64,000 bases of DNA from Leptotrichia hongkongensis (GTDB lineage: Bacteria; Fusobacteriota; Fusobacteriia; Fusobacteriales; Leptotrichiaceae), in contig NZ_JBGORW010000009.1 of assembly GCF_041538065.1 (NCBI RefSeq), positions 1 to 64,000 on the forward strand, written 5' to 3'. Below, piece after piece: positions 26,136-35,639 of the stretch (within the stretch, counting starts at the first letter, position 1; the number at the start of each line of letters is the position of its first letter). Both the position numbers and the translations under genes were made by a program. Under the pieces are notes generated by a model. That model made no database searches. It saw only the letters and a program-made list of their open reading frames with translations, and was not told the origin of the DNA.

Positions 26136-28475
26136 CTAGAATGATTGTCCAAAGCTAAAGTAGAACTTACCTTTATCTTTTTTCTCACCTTTTTTCTCAG
26201 GATCCATTGGCCAACCATAGTCAAATCTTAATGGACCAATTGGTGTATTCAATCTTACCCCAATTCCGTACCCTTTTTTAAGATCTTTGAAGTCATGAGC
26301 ATCTTTTCTATTTGGTTTATAGATTTTCTTACCAGTACGAGGATCTCTTGACTCATTTTGCCAAGCATTTCCTATATCAAAGAACGCTACTAGTTGTAAT
26401 GTATCATTAATTTTTGTTCTATTTTCGATTGTCGCATGGAATTTATCAAATCCATCAAATGCACTATAGTCATACCCACGTACAGATTCAGCTCCACCTA
26501 TACTAAATCTTAGTGCTTCTGGAGTACCACTTCCTGTTGTTCCCCAAGCTGCTCTATACGCCATTACATTCTTATCACCAAAGAATGTTGGATGGTAGGC
26601 TCTTAAATCTACTTCAAACTGATCATACTTTCTAGGATCTTTTATAAGTTCTCCTCTTTCGTACGCCATTGTTCCATAGAATCCTTTTGTAGGACTAAAT
26701 TTATTGTCTCTTGTGTCATAAGTTAATATTGGTCCCATTGCGAATAATTTATATTTATCATTTACTTTCTTATTAGCAAATAATTCTTTATAATTATCGA
26801 ATCTTGCAATAAATCTTACATCAATATCGCTATTCAACCCTTTACCAATTTGCCAACGTGTTCCAATTTTTCTAACTTTTTCTACTTCATCAGCATCAGC
26901 ATTATCATCTACAGATTGAGTCCAGTAAAACGATCCTCCAAGCTGAACTCTTTCAGTTCCTTTTAACCAAGGATCAAACCAGTTAAGCTCAAATGTCTTG
27001 TCTCCTTTGTTTGAAGCAGAAAGAGTAGCAGAAGCAGACTGTCCTCTTCCTAAGAAATTATCATCAGATAATTTAAGTTCTCCTACTAATCCAACAGATG
27101 TTCCATAAGAAATACTTCCATTAATTGTAGTAGTTGGACGTTCTTCTACAAGTAATTTTACAACTCTTGCATTTGGATCATTTTCTTTCCCTTCAAACAC
27201 TGGAGTAATTTCAGTAAACATACCTGTTCTATAAAGCTCACTTATTGTAGATTTTATATTTTTAGTTTGGAAAACTTGTCCTGGTTTTATTTCCATATAT
27301 CTTTCAAATACATAAGGTTTTGTTCTTAAAGTAGAACGTTTTGCAGATTGTCTTTCATTATCATTTTTTGAAGGAGCTTTCTGAACTTCTACAGAATCAA
27401 CAATTCCTTCTGTTAAACCTATATTTACATTTCCTTCATTTGAAACATTTATCGTTTCAATTCTTGCAAGAGAATATCCATCTTTGTTATATAACTTAAT
27501 TACTCCGTTTTCATCAGGATTCAATAAGTTTCCATTTAAGATTTCGCCTTTTTTTACACCCAATGCTTTTTCCAATTCTGAATTTTTGTAAAGTGTATTA
27601 CCTTCAAAATTTATACTTTGAATAATTGGATTTTCCTGAACTTCGTAAACTATTGAAACAGTATTATCGGTTTTTCTATCAATTTTTGGATCAACTTTTG
27701 CAAAATATCCTGAATTAAATATTTTTTGTGCTCCTTCAAGTGCTTTTTGAGGTATAAAAATATCTCCAGGTTTTACTGGCAAGTCTTTCAAATATTCTTC
27801 CTTGCTACGTATTTTTGTTCCTTCAATATCTACACTTGATATTGTGTATTCTGTTTCTTTTTTCATTTCTTCCTGAACTTTTTGTCTTTCCAGAATTGCT
27901 GCCGCATTTTCAGCTTCTGCAACTTCAACTACTATATTTACAGAATTCCCCTGAATCTTTGGATAAACATTTGCTTCTGTTATATATCCTAATCTTTTAA
28001 GTGACAAGTAAATATCACTCAAGCTTTTATTCGAATAATTATCTCCAGGTTTTACTGGAATTTGTGATAACAGATATTCAGAAGATATTTCTTTTGTTTG
28101 TGAAATTTGAATTGAACCAACTTTTAAATCGTCTCTTGTTTCAGCTTGAGTTTCAAATATATTATTTTTTCCTTTTGCCTGACGAATCGAAGTTCTTTTA
28201 CTCTTTATCTTCTTACCTTTCTCATCTCCTATTTCATTACCAATTTCTACCTCTTCAGGAATATATTGAATCTTATTAACATCTGAAATTTGGTCTTCGT
28301 TGTCTTCTTCCTCTTCCACTTTATTGGCTGTACTATTTTTTCCATTATCTGCCAATTCTTTTGTTTCAGTTATTCTGCTTTTTTCTTCAGCCTGCGTTAC
28401 CTTATTTACAGATACAAATAAAGTTACCGCAATAATCAAAGCATAAATCTTACTTTTCAATTTTTGGTTTGACAT
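26136..28475 (-). CDS. bamA: Outer membrane protein assembly factor BamA
   Basis: Core of the machine that inserts beta-barrel proteins into the outer membrane. The 779 residues comprise a signal peptide (about 1-29), a charged linker of about 80 residues, POTRA repeats (about 115-465; for example VKPGDNYSNKSLSDIYLSLK and FEGNTLYKNSELEKAL), and a 16-strand barrel with the lid motif SVRGYD and a C-terminal Phe (FSFGQSF). The charged linker before POTRA1 is unlike the proteobacterial protein. It starts 8 bp after tamB, so the two are cotranscribed. Confidence 0.95.
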   Translation of the reverse strand: MSNQKLKSKIYALIIAVTLFVSVNKVTQAEEKSRITETKELADNGKNSTANKVEEEEDNEDQISDVNKIQYIPEEVEIGNEIGDEKGKKIKSKRTSIRQAKGKNNIFETQAETRDDLKVGSIQISQTKEISSEYLLSQIPVKPGDNYSNKSLSDIYLSLKRLGYITEANVYPKIQGNSVNIVVEVAEAENAAAILERQKVQEEMKKETEYTISSVDIEGTKIRSKEEYLKDLPVKPGDIFIPQKALEGAQKIFNSGYFAKVDPKIDRKTDNTVSIVYEVQENPIIQSINFEGNTLYKNSELEKALGVKKGEILNGNLLNPDENGVIKLYNKDGYSLARIETINVSNEGNVNIGLTEGIVDSVEVQKAPSKNDNERQSAKRSTLRTKPYVFERYMEIKPGQVFQTKNIKSTISELYRTGMFTEITPVFEGKENDPNARVVKLLVEERPTTTINGSISYGTSVGLVGELKLSDDNFLGRGQSASATLSASNKGDKTFELNWFDPWLKGTERVQLGGSFYWTQSVDDNADADEVEKVRKIGTRWQIGKGLNSDIDVRFIARFDNYKELFANKKVNDKYKLFAMGPILTYDTRDNKFSPTKGFYGTMAYERGELIKDPRKYDQFEVDLRAYHPTFFGDKNVMAYRAAWGTTGSGTPEALRFSIGGAESVRGYDYSAFDGFDKFHATIENRTKINDTLQLVAFFDIGNAWQNESRDPRTGKKIYKPNRKDAHDFKDLKKGYGIGVRLNTPIGPLRFDYGWPMDPEKKGEKKDKGKFYFSFGQSF

Positions 28476-28483
28476 TTTTCCTC

Positions 28484-31400
28484 CTATTTTTTTAATGTTT
28501 CAAGTTTTTTCTTTCTAAATATTTTTCTTAAAATATCTCCGAACGTATCAGCTCTTGTTGAAAAATCAATTCCAAAATAATAATTTATTCTTGATCCATT
28601 ATTCATATTCGTACTTACTCTGCTTTTGTTTATACTTTCTCCTCCAACTCTTAAGTCTAAGCCATTTGTAACATTATAGCTCAACCAGGCGTTGTAACCA
28701 ATTGGATCTTTTTCCTCAGAATTTGAACTCTGATATGGAAATTTGACTGATGCATTCCAAAATAGTTTATCCTTATATAAATTATCCTGTATTGTAAGTG
28801 TAGTTGCTGCACTATATTTTCCTGTTTTATTTGATTGTTTAAGATTTGTTGAAACAGAAAATTTAGATACTTTCAGTATATCTCTAATTTTACCAGTTAC
28901 TGACGAAAAAATCAACTCATTTAATGCAGTATTTACCAAAGAGCCTGCAACGACTAATCCATCAGCTGAATTTTCATCATTTTTTTCACCTGGTTTTTTA
29001 GGGCTATTTCCAACTACAGTATTAAATGCAAGTTGTGATATTATTTCTTCCCTAGTTTTTCCAGAAGATGATGAAAATTTAATTTCAGGAGAATTTATAT
29101 TTCCGCTTACATTTATATCTATTCTATCTCCATTTACTATTGTACTCGCATCAAATATTACAAAAGGATTTGATATAGAGGATGCTGTACCGTTAGTCGA
29201 TGGAGTAAATCTTATTTCTGCACCATCTATTTTAAAATCATTTCCGTTTACAGAAAATGAACCTCTTGTAATCATATATTCTCCATCTATTCCGATTTCC
29301 TTATTAGTATATGTGATTTCAGAAGCTCCTTTTACAGTTCCTTCTATATTTCTTACAATACTTACGTTAGGAATATTTATTTTCACATGGTTTCCTGTCC
29401 GTACGTTTAGATTAACTGTATACTGCTTTAATATTTTGTCAATTACTTCTTCGACAATTCCTTCTACAATTGTTTTTTCTTGCTGTTTTTTAGCTTTTTG
29501 TTCTGCCGAAGCAGTTTTTGTTTCAGAATCCGTTCCACCGAAATTTGGCAATTCTCGAATTTCTGCATTATCAACGACAAAATTTCCAAATAGTCTATTT
29601 TCAGTAAACACTGCATCTCCAGTAAGTGCAAAGTCTATCCCTTTTCCATAATGAAGTCCAACATTATTAAGATTGGCATTTAATTCAAATTTTCCAAGTT
29701 CCAGCCTCTTCGTCTTCATAAAATCAGCAGGAATTGTTGGAACATCCAAATCTCCTGTTACTTTAAAAGTTCCACCATTATATCCACCATCTAACCGATT
29801 TACAACAAGTTTATTATTTTTCAAATCAATATTAGCATTTACATTGTCAACAAGTGTTAATTTATCTTTTGTCTTATAGTTAAATTTATCTAATAAAATA
29901 TGCCCTGTTGTAGATTCACTTGAAATAACCGCATCTATGTTTGCAATCCCACTTGCTTGTTCTACATCTTTATTAAGTCCTAAAAAATCAAGGTTAAAAT
30001 CTTTTGCTAGCATAGAAACATTATATTTTATTGGTGAAAATTGAACATATCCATTTACAAGAAGCGGATTATCTTCATATTCTAAATAAAATTGACCGAT
30101 ATTCAAGTTTTTTTCATTAGCCTGTAAATCAATGTCAACATTTTTTACTGGGAATCCACTAAGTTTAATTTCATCCGATTTTATCTGAACTCCTGTTACA
30201 AAATTTTCAAAACTTCCGCGATACATAAATCCGAAGTCAATGTCTCCGCTATATCCTTTATCCTTTAAATCTTGTACAGAATCTAGTGAAAACTTCTGTT
30301 TCTCTATCCTATAATCAATATCTACATTTGCTAGATCAAATTTAGTATTTGTCTCAAACAATGTTTCCTGGTTATCCCCAATAAATTTAAGTTTCTGCAA
30401 ATTAAACGTTCCATATTTGAATAATTTATCTATATCTCCATTAGAATATTCAAGTTCTGCAACAACATGTGGAATTCTATAAGTTTTAAAGCTCATATTA
30501 CCAAGAATTACCTGTCCTGCCAAATTAAAGTTGTTCAAATCACCCTTTAAACTAAGATCTGATCTTGTTCCAAATGTTAAATCCTTCATTTTTAAAAGTT
30601 TTGGAATATCAGGCTCATTTAAGCTAATCCCAATGTCTGAAATACCAGTCTTCAAATCATAAGTTCCATATAGGCTGTTTTCACGTAAAGTTACATTATC
30701 AAAATTTACAACTCCGTCTTTTATGCTAATTTTTGCATTTGTATCACCTACATAGTTTGAATTTATTGACGTTATCGCAGATGGCATTGTTATTGCTCCT
30801 GAAGGTTTATCTACTGTTCCTGATAAATTTGCATCCAATGTTCCAACTTTTAAATTAATTTTTGGTCCAGAAGTATTGTAAAGCACATAATCTTTCAATC
30901 CAGCATTTATGTCCATTTTACCAGTTTTTATATTAAACTTACCGCTGGCATTTAAATTTTCATTCTGAATACTTGTGATATTTACAATATTGTCTTTTAT
31001 TCTCAGATTTCCACTTACATTTTTAAGCCTCTGGTAACCAAACCATAATTCATCTACATTTGTATTAATTGTTATATCCAAATTCGCTAAATCATTGATT
31101 TTACCACTAGCATTTAATTTTTCATATTCTCCTAGATATTCTCCATAAGGGCTGTAAAGATTGTATGTTCCAGAAATTTTATTTCCGTTTCCACTAATTT
31201 TTGCTGTAAGTGTTGCTGGCAATTTTGCCTTATCCAATCCTTTGAAATTATAGCCATTTGCTCTTAACAATTTTGCAATATCTACATTTTTAGGTAATTT
31301 TAATGAATAAGAATGTTTCATATCTGAAGTTGTAATTCCTGAGATATTTACCGTTCCGCCACCTTTTATTCCAGCTGTTCCACTAATACTGTAATTTCCA

Positions 31401-33088
31401 TTATGTATTCTTATTTTAGCATTTACAGTGTTTACAAACGGCATTGACAAATCTTTTATTTTCGCATTAATATGTCCGGAACGCAGCACATTTTTTTCAT
31501 TAAATTTTACAACTAAGTTGTCTACATCAGGATTTATTGTGTAGTTTTTCCCACCATAATTTACAGTGAAATAACTATTACTTCTAGCATTTACCACTAC
31601 TGTCTGTGCTTTAGGATTTACAACATAATTTCCATTCAGTGCTTTTGACCTTACTGTTCCTGTTATAATGTTCTTAGCAGAAATTTGGGCATTTCCAGTA
31701 ATTGTCTTGATGTTAAAATCTGACCCTAGATTATTTAAGACATAATCCCCTGTTCCAGTTTTCTTTTTCAAGTCATACACAAATTTTCCAATTTTAACAT
31801 CTTCATTAACTCTGAATCCTGAAAATTCCTGATCAAACAAAAATGCAGTATCAGTCAAAGTTAGTTTTTCATCAGCAATTTTCATATTAGTTTTTATATT
31901 TTGAAAATTATAATTTGAAATTTTTATATTATCTGAAGAAAATTTACCATTAAGTGTAGTTTTTTTGTTTTTGGTATCAGCATTTACTTCAAGATTTCCT
32001 GTAACCAATCCTTCAGCCTTAATTTTTGAATCCTTGATTATTTTATACCGTGCAACTTGTTCAAAAGGAAGTTTATCTGTAACTAATTTTAAATTTAATT
32101 TCTGATTCTGCACAAGATAAGTTAATGCTATAGTTACTGGACTCTCATTTAATTTAGTATCGGCATTAACCGTAATCCTGTCTTTCTTCAAATCAATTAA
32201 AGCGTTTACATTATCAATATCGCCATCTAAATCTACATATCTTAGTTTACCATTTTTAATTTTGAGACTTCCTAATGCTTGTGTTGTTTTCTTGATTTTA
32301 TCATTTTCTAACTTTAATACACCAGTAAGCAGTCCACCTTTTGCCTTAATCATTTCAAGCGGCACATATTGTCCCAGCTCTTCAGTTATGCCAACATTCT
32401 CAAAACTAAAGTTAAGCCTGAATTCCTTTCTTCTTTCATCACTGTTTTTTATTTTATCAAACATTGAATAAATCGACTGTTTAGACTTCAGAAGCTGTTT
32501 TAATTCAATTTTTACAGCCTCAACTGTTCCATCTTGATTTTTATTTCCAGAACCTTTTGCAACAAGTGAAAAACCTCTTGACTTAGCAGTTTCGAGTCTT
32601 CCATTCACTTTTGTCAATCTTTTTGATATTTTTTTATCAAAACTTGTATCTGTATAATTCAAAGTTGCATTATGAATGTGAAGTTTTCCAATTCTGCTTG
32701 TCGGATCATATGTTTGTTTCTTTTTAGGATCTTTTTTTATTACATAAAAAATATTAAAATCATTATTTTTTCTACGTTCCAGATTTACAGTCCCGTTATA
32801 AACATCAATTCTATTAAGCCGAGTTGGCATAAGCAAACTAATTCCAGCTGTAGTTCTTTTACCATCGATAACAACATTTCCAGCAATATCTTTAACCTTT
32901 AAATTGTCAATCTGAATTTTGTTAAATCCTATCAGCTTAACATCTTTAAATTCAACATTCAGTCCACTACTTTTCAAGATTGAAGTCAACATGCTATTAA
33001 AATTTTTAGTTGAAATATATAACTTTAATCCAAATAAAGACATCAAAAGAAAAATAAATACAATTAAAGATTTCTTTATGTATTTCAT
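28484..33088 (-). CDS. tamB: TamB-like (DUF490/AsmA-type) translocation and assembly protein
   Basis: A 1534-residue protein with an N-terminal signal anchor (about 7-26) and a very long periplasmic part of repeated beta strands typical of the AsmA/TamB group. These form a groove that carries lipids between membranes and helps outer-membrane protein insertion. The C-terminal about 300 residues form the TamB domain (VNLNVRTGNHVKINIPN; DIRVNVSGNINSPEIKFSS-like segment; SREEIISQL-like). Directly upstream of bamA (8 bp), the usual fusobacterial pairing in the absence of TamA. Long antisense reading frames here are shadows. Confidence 0.88.
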   Translation of the reverse strand: MKYIKKSLIVFIFLLMSLFGLKLYISTKNFNSMLTSILKSSGLNVEFKDVKLIGFNKIQIDNLKVKDIAGNVVIDGKRTTAGISLLMPTRLNRIDVYNGTVNLERRKNNDFNIFYVIKKDPKKKQTYDPTSRIGKLHIHNATLNYTDTSFDKKISKRLTKVNGRLETAKSRGFSLVAKGSGNKNQDGTVEAVKIELKQLLKSKQSIYSMFDKIKNSDERRKEFRLNFSFENVGITEELGQYVPLEMIKAKGGLLTGVLKLENDKIKKTTQALGSLKIKNGKLRYVDLDGDIDNVNALIDLKKDRITVNADTKLNESPVTIALTYLVQNQKLNLKLVTDKLPFEQVARYKIIKDSKIKAEGLVTGNLEVNADTKNKKTTLNGKFSSDNIKISNYNFQNIKTNMKIADEKLTLTDTAFLFDQEFSGFRVNEDVKIGKFVYDLKKKTGTGDYVLNNLGSDFNIKTITGNAQISAKNIITGTVRSKALNGNYVVNPKAQTVVVNARSNSYFTVNYGGKNYTINPDVDNLVVKFNEKNVLRSGHINAKIKDLSMPFVNTVNAKIRIHNGNYSISGTAGIKGGGTVNISGITTSDMKHSYSLKLPKNVDIAKLLRANGYNFKGLDKAKLPATLTAKISGNGNKISGTYNLYSPYGEYLGEYEKLNASGKINDLANLDITINTNVDELWFGYQRLKNVSGNLRIKDNIVNITSIQNENLNASGKFNIKTGKMDINAGLKDYVLYNTSGPKINLKVGTLDANLSGTVDKPSGAITMPSAITSINSNYVGDTNAKISIKDGVVNFDNVTLRENSLYGTYDLKTGISDIGISLNEPDIPKLLKMKDLTFGTRSDLSLKGDLNNFNLAGQVILGNMSFKTYRIPHVVAELEYSNGDIDKLFKYGTFNLQKLKFIGDNQETLFETNTKFDLANVDIDYRIEKQKFSLDSVQDLKDKGYSGDIDFGFMYRGSFENFVTGVQIKSDEIKLSGFPVKNVDIDLQANEKNLNIGQFYLEYEDNPLLVNGYVQFSPIKYNVSMLAKDFNLDFLGLNKDVEQASGIANIDAVISSESTTGHILLDKFNYKTKDKLTLVDNVNANIDLKNNKLVVNRLDGGYNGGTFKVTGDLDVPTIPADFMKTKRLELGKFELNANLNNVGLHYGKGIDFALTGDAVFTENRLFGNFVVDNAEIRELPNFGGTDSETKTASAEQKAKKQQEKTIVEGIVEEVIDKILKQYTVNLNVRTGNHVKINIPNVSIVRNIEGTVKGASEITYTNKEIGIDGEYMITRGSFSVNGNDFKIDGAEIRFTPSTNGTASSISNPFVIFDASTIVNGDRIDINVSGNINSPEIKFSSSSGKTREEIISQLAFNTVVGNSPKKPGEKNDENSADGLVVAGSLVNTALNELIFSSVTGKIRDILKVSKFSVSTNLKQSNKTGKYSAATTLTIQDNLYKDKLFWNASVKFPYQSSNSEEKDPIGYNAWLSYNVTNGLDLRVGGESINKSRVSTNMNNGSRINYYFGIDFSTRADTFGDILRKIFRKKKLETLKK

Positions 33089-33302
33089 CTCACGTTTTTT
33101 CTACCTCCTCTTCTATTATTTTGAAAAGGATAATTATTTTCATTGTCCTAGTTTTCTATTCTAATTTTCTTTCATCATTTTGTATCCAAAAGAAAATATC
33201 CTTTTTATTTTATCACAATTTTGCATAAAAATCTATTATTATATGTGTTTTTTTCACTTAGAGTTCTATTATTCATTATTTTTGCTCTGCTCATAAAAAA
33301 AA

Positions 33303-33336
33303 TAAGTATTTTCAACAATAAAAGTCAAAAATACTT
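33303..33336 (-). terminator. Terminator of the transporter-pxpBC-accB operon
   Basis: AAGTATTTT (33304-33312) pairs with AAAATACTT (33328-33336), followed on the minus strand by ATTTTTTTT. Confidence 0.82.
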
Positions 33337-33345
33337 AAATAATTT

Positions 33346-33762
33346 TTATATTTTTTTTACTCTGAACAATGGCTGTCCATATTCGACTTTTTGCTCATTG
33401 CTTACTAATACCGCTTCTATTTCACAGTCAAAGTCGCAGTTTATTTCATTCATCAGTTTCATTGCTTCTACAATACAAACTGGCTGCCCTTTTTTTACTG
33501 TATCTCCTACACGCACGAATGCAGGAGTTTCTGGAGAAGCCGCTGAATAGAAAGTTCCTACAATTGGTGAAGTGATAAAACTTTCTTCATCCGGTTCTTC
33601 CACAATTTCTGTTTTTCTTTCTATATTTTTTTGAACATTCTGAATTTCTGAATTATTTTCACGCTTTAAATTGATTTTTAAATTGCCTTCTTCTACAGTA
33701 ATCTCTTTAAGCGTTGATTTTTCTATGATTTCTACTAATTTTTCAATTTGTTCTAAATCCAT
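33346..33762 (-). CDS. accB: Biotin carboxyl carrier protein
   Basis: A 138-residue biotin carrier. The N-terminal 30 residues match the AccB start (LEQIEKLVEIIEKSTLKEI). A charged linker follows, then the biotinyl domain (about 62-138) with Lys102 in EAMKL as the attachment site. It could serve acetyl-CoA carboxylase, but its place after pxpB and pxpC suggests that it belongs to a biotin-dependent 5-oxoproline or urea-like pathway. No biotin carboxylase gene is adjacent. Confidence 0.92.
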   Translation of the reverse strand: MDLEQIEKLVEIIEKSTLKEITVEEGNLKINLKRENNSEIQNVQKNIERKTEIVEEPDEESFITSPIVGTFYSAASPETPAFVRVGDTVKKGQPVCIVEAMKLMNEINCDFDCEIEAVLVSNEQKVEYGQPLFRVKKI

Positions 33763-33868
33763 CTTAATTTTCCTTTCTGAAAAATATATTCAATTTTTCC
33801 TCAAAACCAAATTATAAAAATTAATAATTTAGAAAATTGAGTTAAAATAGCCTTACTTTTATAATAAC

Positions 33869-34873
33869 TTATTCAAATAACGTCTTAAGCCTTTTGGACA
33901 CAAATCTCACATCTAGCACTTCCTTGCAAGGTGCATGAATTTTTTTTCTAAACTGAGTAAATTCATTCATTTCTTCAATCAAAAGATTTTGTGCTTCTTC
34001 AACACTGATTGCTTTAAAACGAATTTTATGGTCTGCTTTTCTTTGCACTAATTTTGGCAAATCTACTGTTGCAACTGTGGCTATTTTGGGATATCCTCCT
34101 GTTGTCTGCCTGTCTGCCAGCAAAATAATAGGTTTTCCATGTGCAGGAACCTGTATAGCTCCCAATGCTATTCCGTCCGATATTATGTCAGCCGACTCTT
34201 TATGAGCAATATAAGGCCCTTCTATCCGGCATCCCATTCTGTCAAAGTCGTTTGTAATTGTAAATTCGCTGTTTAAAAAAGTTTTTTTACCTTCGTTTGT
34301 AAACAGATTATCTTGCGGTCCCATTATTACACGGATTACCTCATCTTCCTGATTAAATTCATCTAAATCAAGTGTTCTTGAAAGGAAATATGGTAAATAC
34401 CGTCTTCTTATCCTAAAAGAAATATAATCCCCTTCTTTTAAATTACGTCCTTTAAAACCACCGATTCCGCACTTTATATTCGTAGAACGGCTTCCCATTA
34501 TTACAGGGATATTTAAGTAGCACGAAAAAGCTATATAACCTCTCACACCTGTTCTTGCACCTTGAAATTCAAGCACATCGCCTTTATTAATATAAATTGC
34601 AGTATACATTGGAGCTGGTTTTTTATTGATTAATGGCTGAAAATCTCCACCCGTTATTGCAATTATTGTTTCGCTTGTAAATTCAAGCGTGGGACCAATC
34701 ATTGTAAATTCAAGCACAGCTTCATTTTCAGGATTGTCAATAAGCATGTTCGCAATTTTAAAGGAACGCACATCCATAACTCCAGATGTTCCAAAACCTT
34801 GACTTTGATATCCTGTTCTACCTATATCCTGAACAGTTGTCAAAAGCCCTCCCTTTAACACACGAAATCCCAT
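33869..34873 (-). CDS. pxpC: 5-oxoprolinase subunit C (KipA/AHS2 family)
   Basis: A 334-residue AHS2-domain protein, homologous to the urea amidolyase/biotin-dependent carboxyltransferase region. Typical segments: VLKGGLLTTVQDIGRTGYQ, GTSGVMD, ITGGDFQP, and GYPKIATVATVDL. With PxpA and PxpB it would hydrolyse 5-oxoproline to glutamate using ATP. It overlaps pxpB by one base (TAATG), a sign of coupled translation. PxpA is not in the window. Confidence 0.92.
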   Translation of the reverse strand: MGFRVLKGGLLTTVQDIGRTGYQSQGFGTSGVMDVRSFKIANMLIDNPENEAVLEFTMIGPTLEFTSETIIAITGGDFQPLINKKPAPMYTAIYINKGDVLEFQGARTGVRGYIAFSCYLNIPVIMGSRSTNIKCGIGGFKGRNLKEGDYISFRIRRRYLPYFLSRTLDLDEFNQEDEVIRVIMGPQDNLFTNEGKKTFLNSEFTITNDFDRMGCRIEGPYIAHKESADIISDGIALGAIQVPAHGKPIILLADRQTTGGYPKIATVATVDLPKLVQRKADHKIRFKAISVEEAQNLLIEEMNEFTQFRKKIHAPCKEVLDVRFVSKRLKTLFE

Positions 34874-35619
34874 TATTCCACCTCCTCTTTATGCACAATG
34901 CATTCATATTTATTTTCTTCCACTTCTTTTTCAATTTTTTCAAATTCTGCTTCTGAAATTGGTACAAAACGTATATAATCTCCTGCTTCAAATAAAACAG
35001 GAACTTTTCTGTCAGAATCATACGTTTTTACTGGTGTCTTTCCAATCAATTGCCATCCTCCTGGTGATTCCAGCGGATAAATTCCAGTTTGAGCACCTCC
35101 AATTCCCACACTTCCAGCAGGGATTTTTATTCTTGGATTATCCAATCTTGGTGTATGAATCCTTTCATCAAGTCCACCTAGATACGAAAATCCTGGTAAA
35201 AATCCAAGCATATAAATCAAATAATCCTTTGAACTATGAATTTTTATAACTTCTTCAATTGAAAGACCTGCATTTTTAGCAACAAATTCCAAATCCGGCC
35301 CGTATTCTCCGCCATAACAGACTGGAATTTCATATACTTTTTTAGTTTTTGACTTCATATCCAAATTTAATTTCATTATTTTATTCACTCTATTCAATAA
35401 CTTTCCATAACTAATAACACGTGGATCATAATGAATAAGGAGCGAGCAGAATGCGGGTATCATATCCATCACCCCTTCTATATGCTGTTCCTTTATAAGA
35501 TGTGCGAGTGAAGTAATTTTTCCATTTATCTCAGGCGATATAGTTTTTGGGAATTCAATTAAAATTGCCGAATCTCCTTCAGGAAGTATTTTTATGCCTT
35601 CCGACTGTTTCCCTGTCAT
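34873..35619 (-). CDS. pxpB: 5-oxoprolinase subunit B (KipI/AHS1 family)
   Basis: A 248-residue AHS1-domain protein. Typical segments: PEGDSAILIEFP, DMIPAFCSLLIHYDP, the GFLPGFSYLGGLD loop and RIKIPAGSVGIGGAQTGIYP, followed by SPGGWQLIGKTP. Partner of PxpC in 5-oxoproline hydrolysis; the Bacillus homologue KipI also inhibits a sporulation kinase, which is not relevant here. It lies 20 bp after the transporter gene. Confidence 0.92.
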   Translation of the reverse strand: MTGKQSEGIKILPEGDSAILIEFPKTISPEINGKITSLAHLIKEQHIEGVMDMIPAFCSLLIHYDPRVISYGKLLNRVNKIMKLNLDMKSKTKKVYEIPVCYGGEYGPDLEFVAKNAGLSIEEVIKIHSSKDYLIYMLGFLPGFSYLGGLDERIHTPRLDNPRIKIPAGSVGIGGAQTGIYPLESPGGWQLIGKTPVKTYDSDRKVPVLFEAGDYIRFVPISEAEFEKIEKEVEENKYECIVHKEEVE

Positions 35620-35639
35620 TCTTATACCTTCTTTCTGTT

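Noticed and set aside
28743..29651. A 302-codon open frame antisense to the tamB-like gene
   Set aside because: It lies wholly inside a well-supported gene, has no ribosome-binding site and encodes a Ser/Phe-rich sequence typical of a reverse-complement frame of a beta-rich protein.
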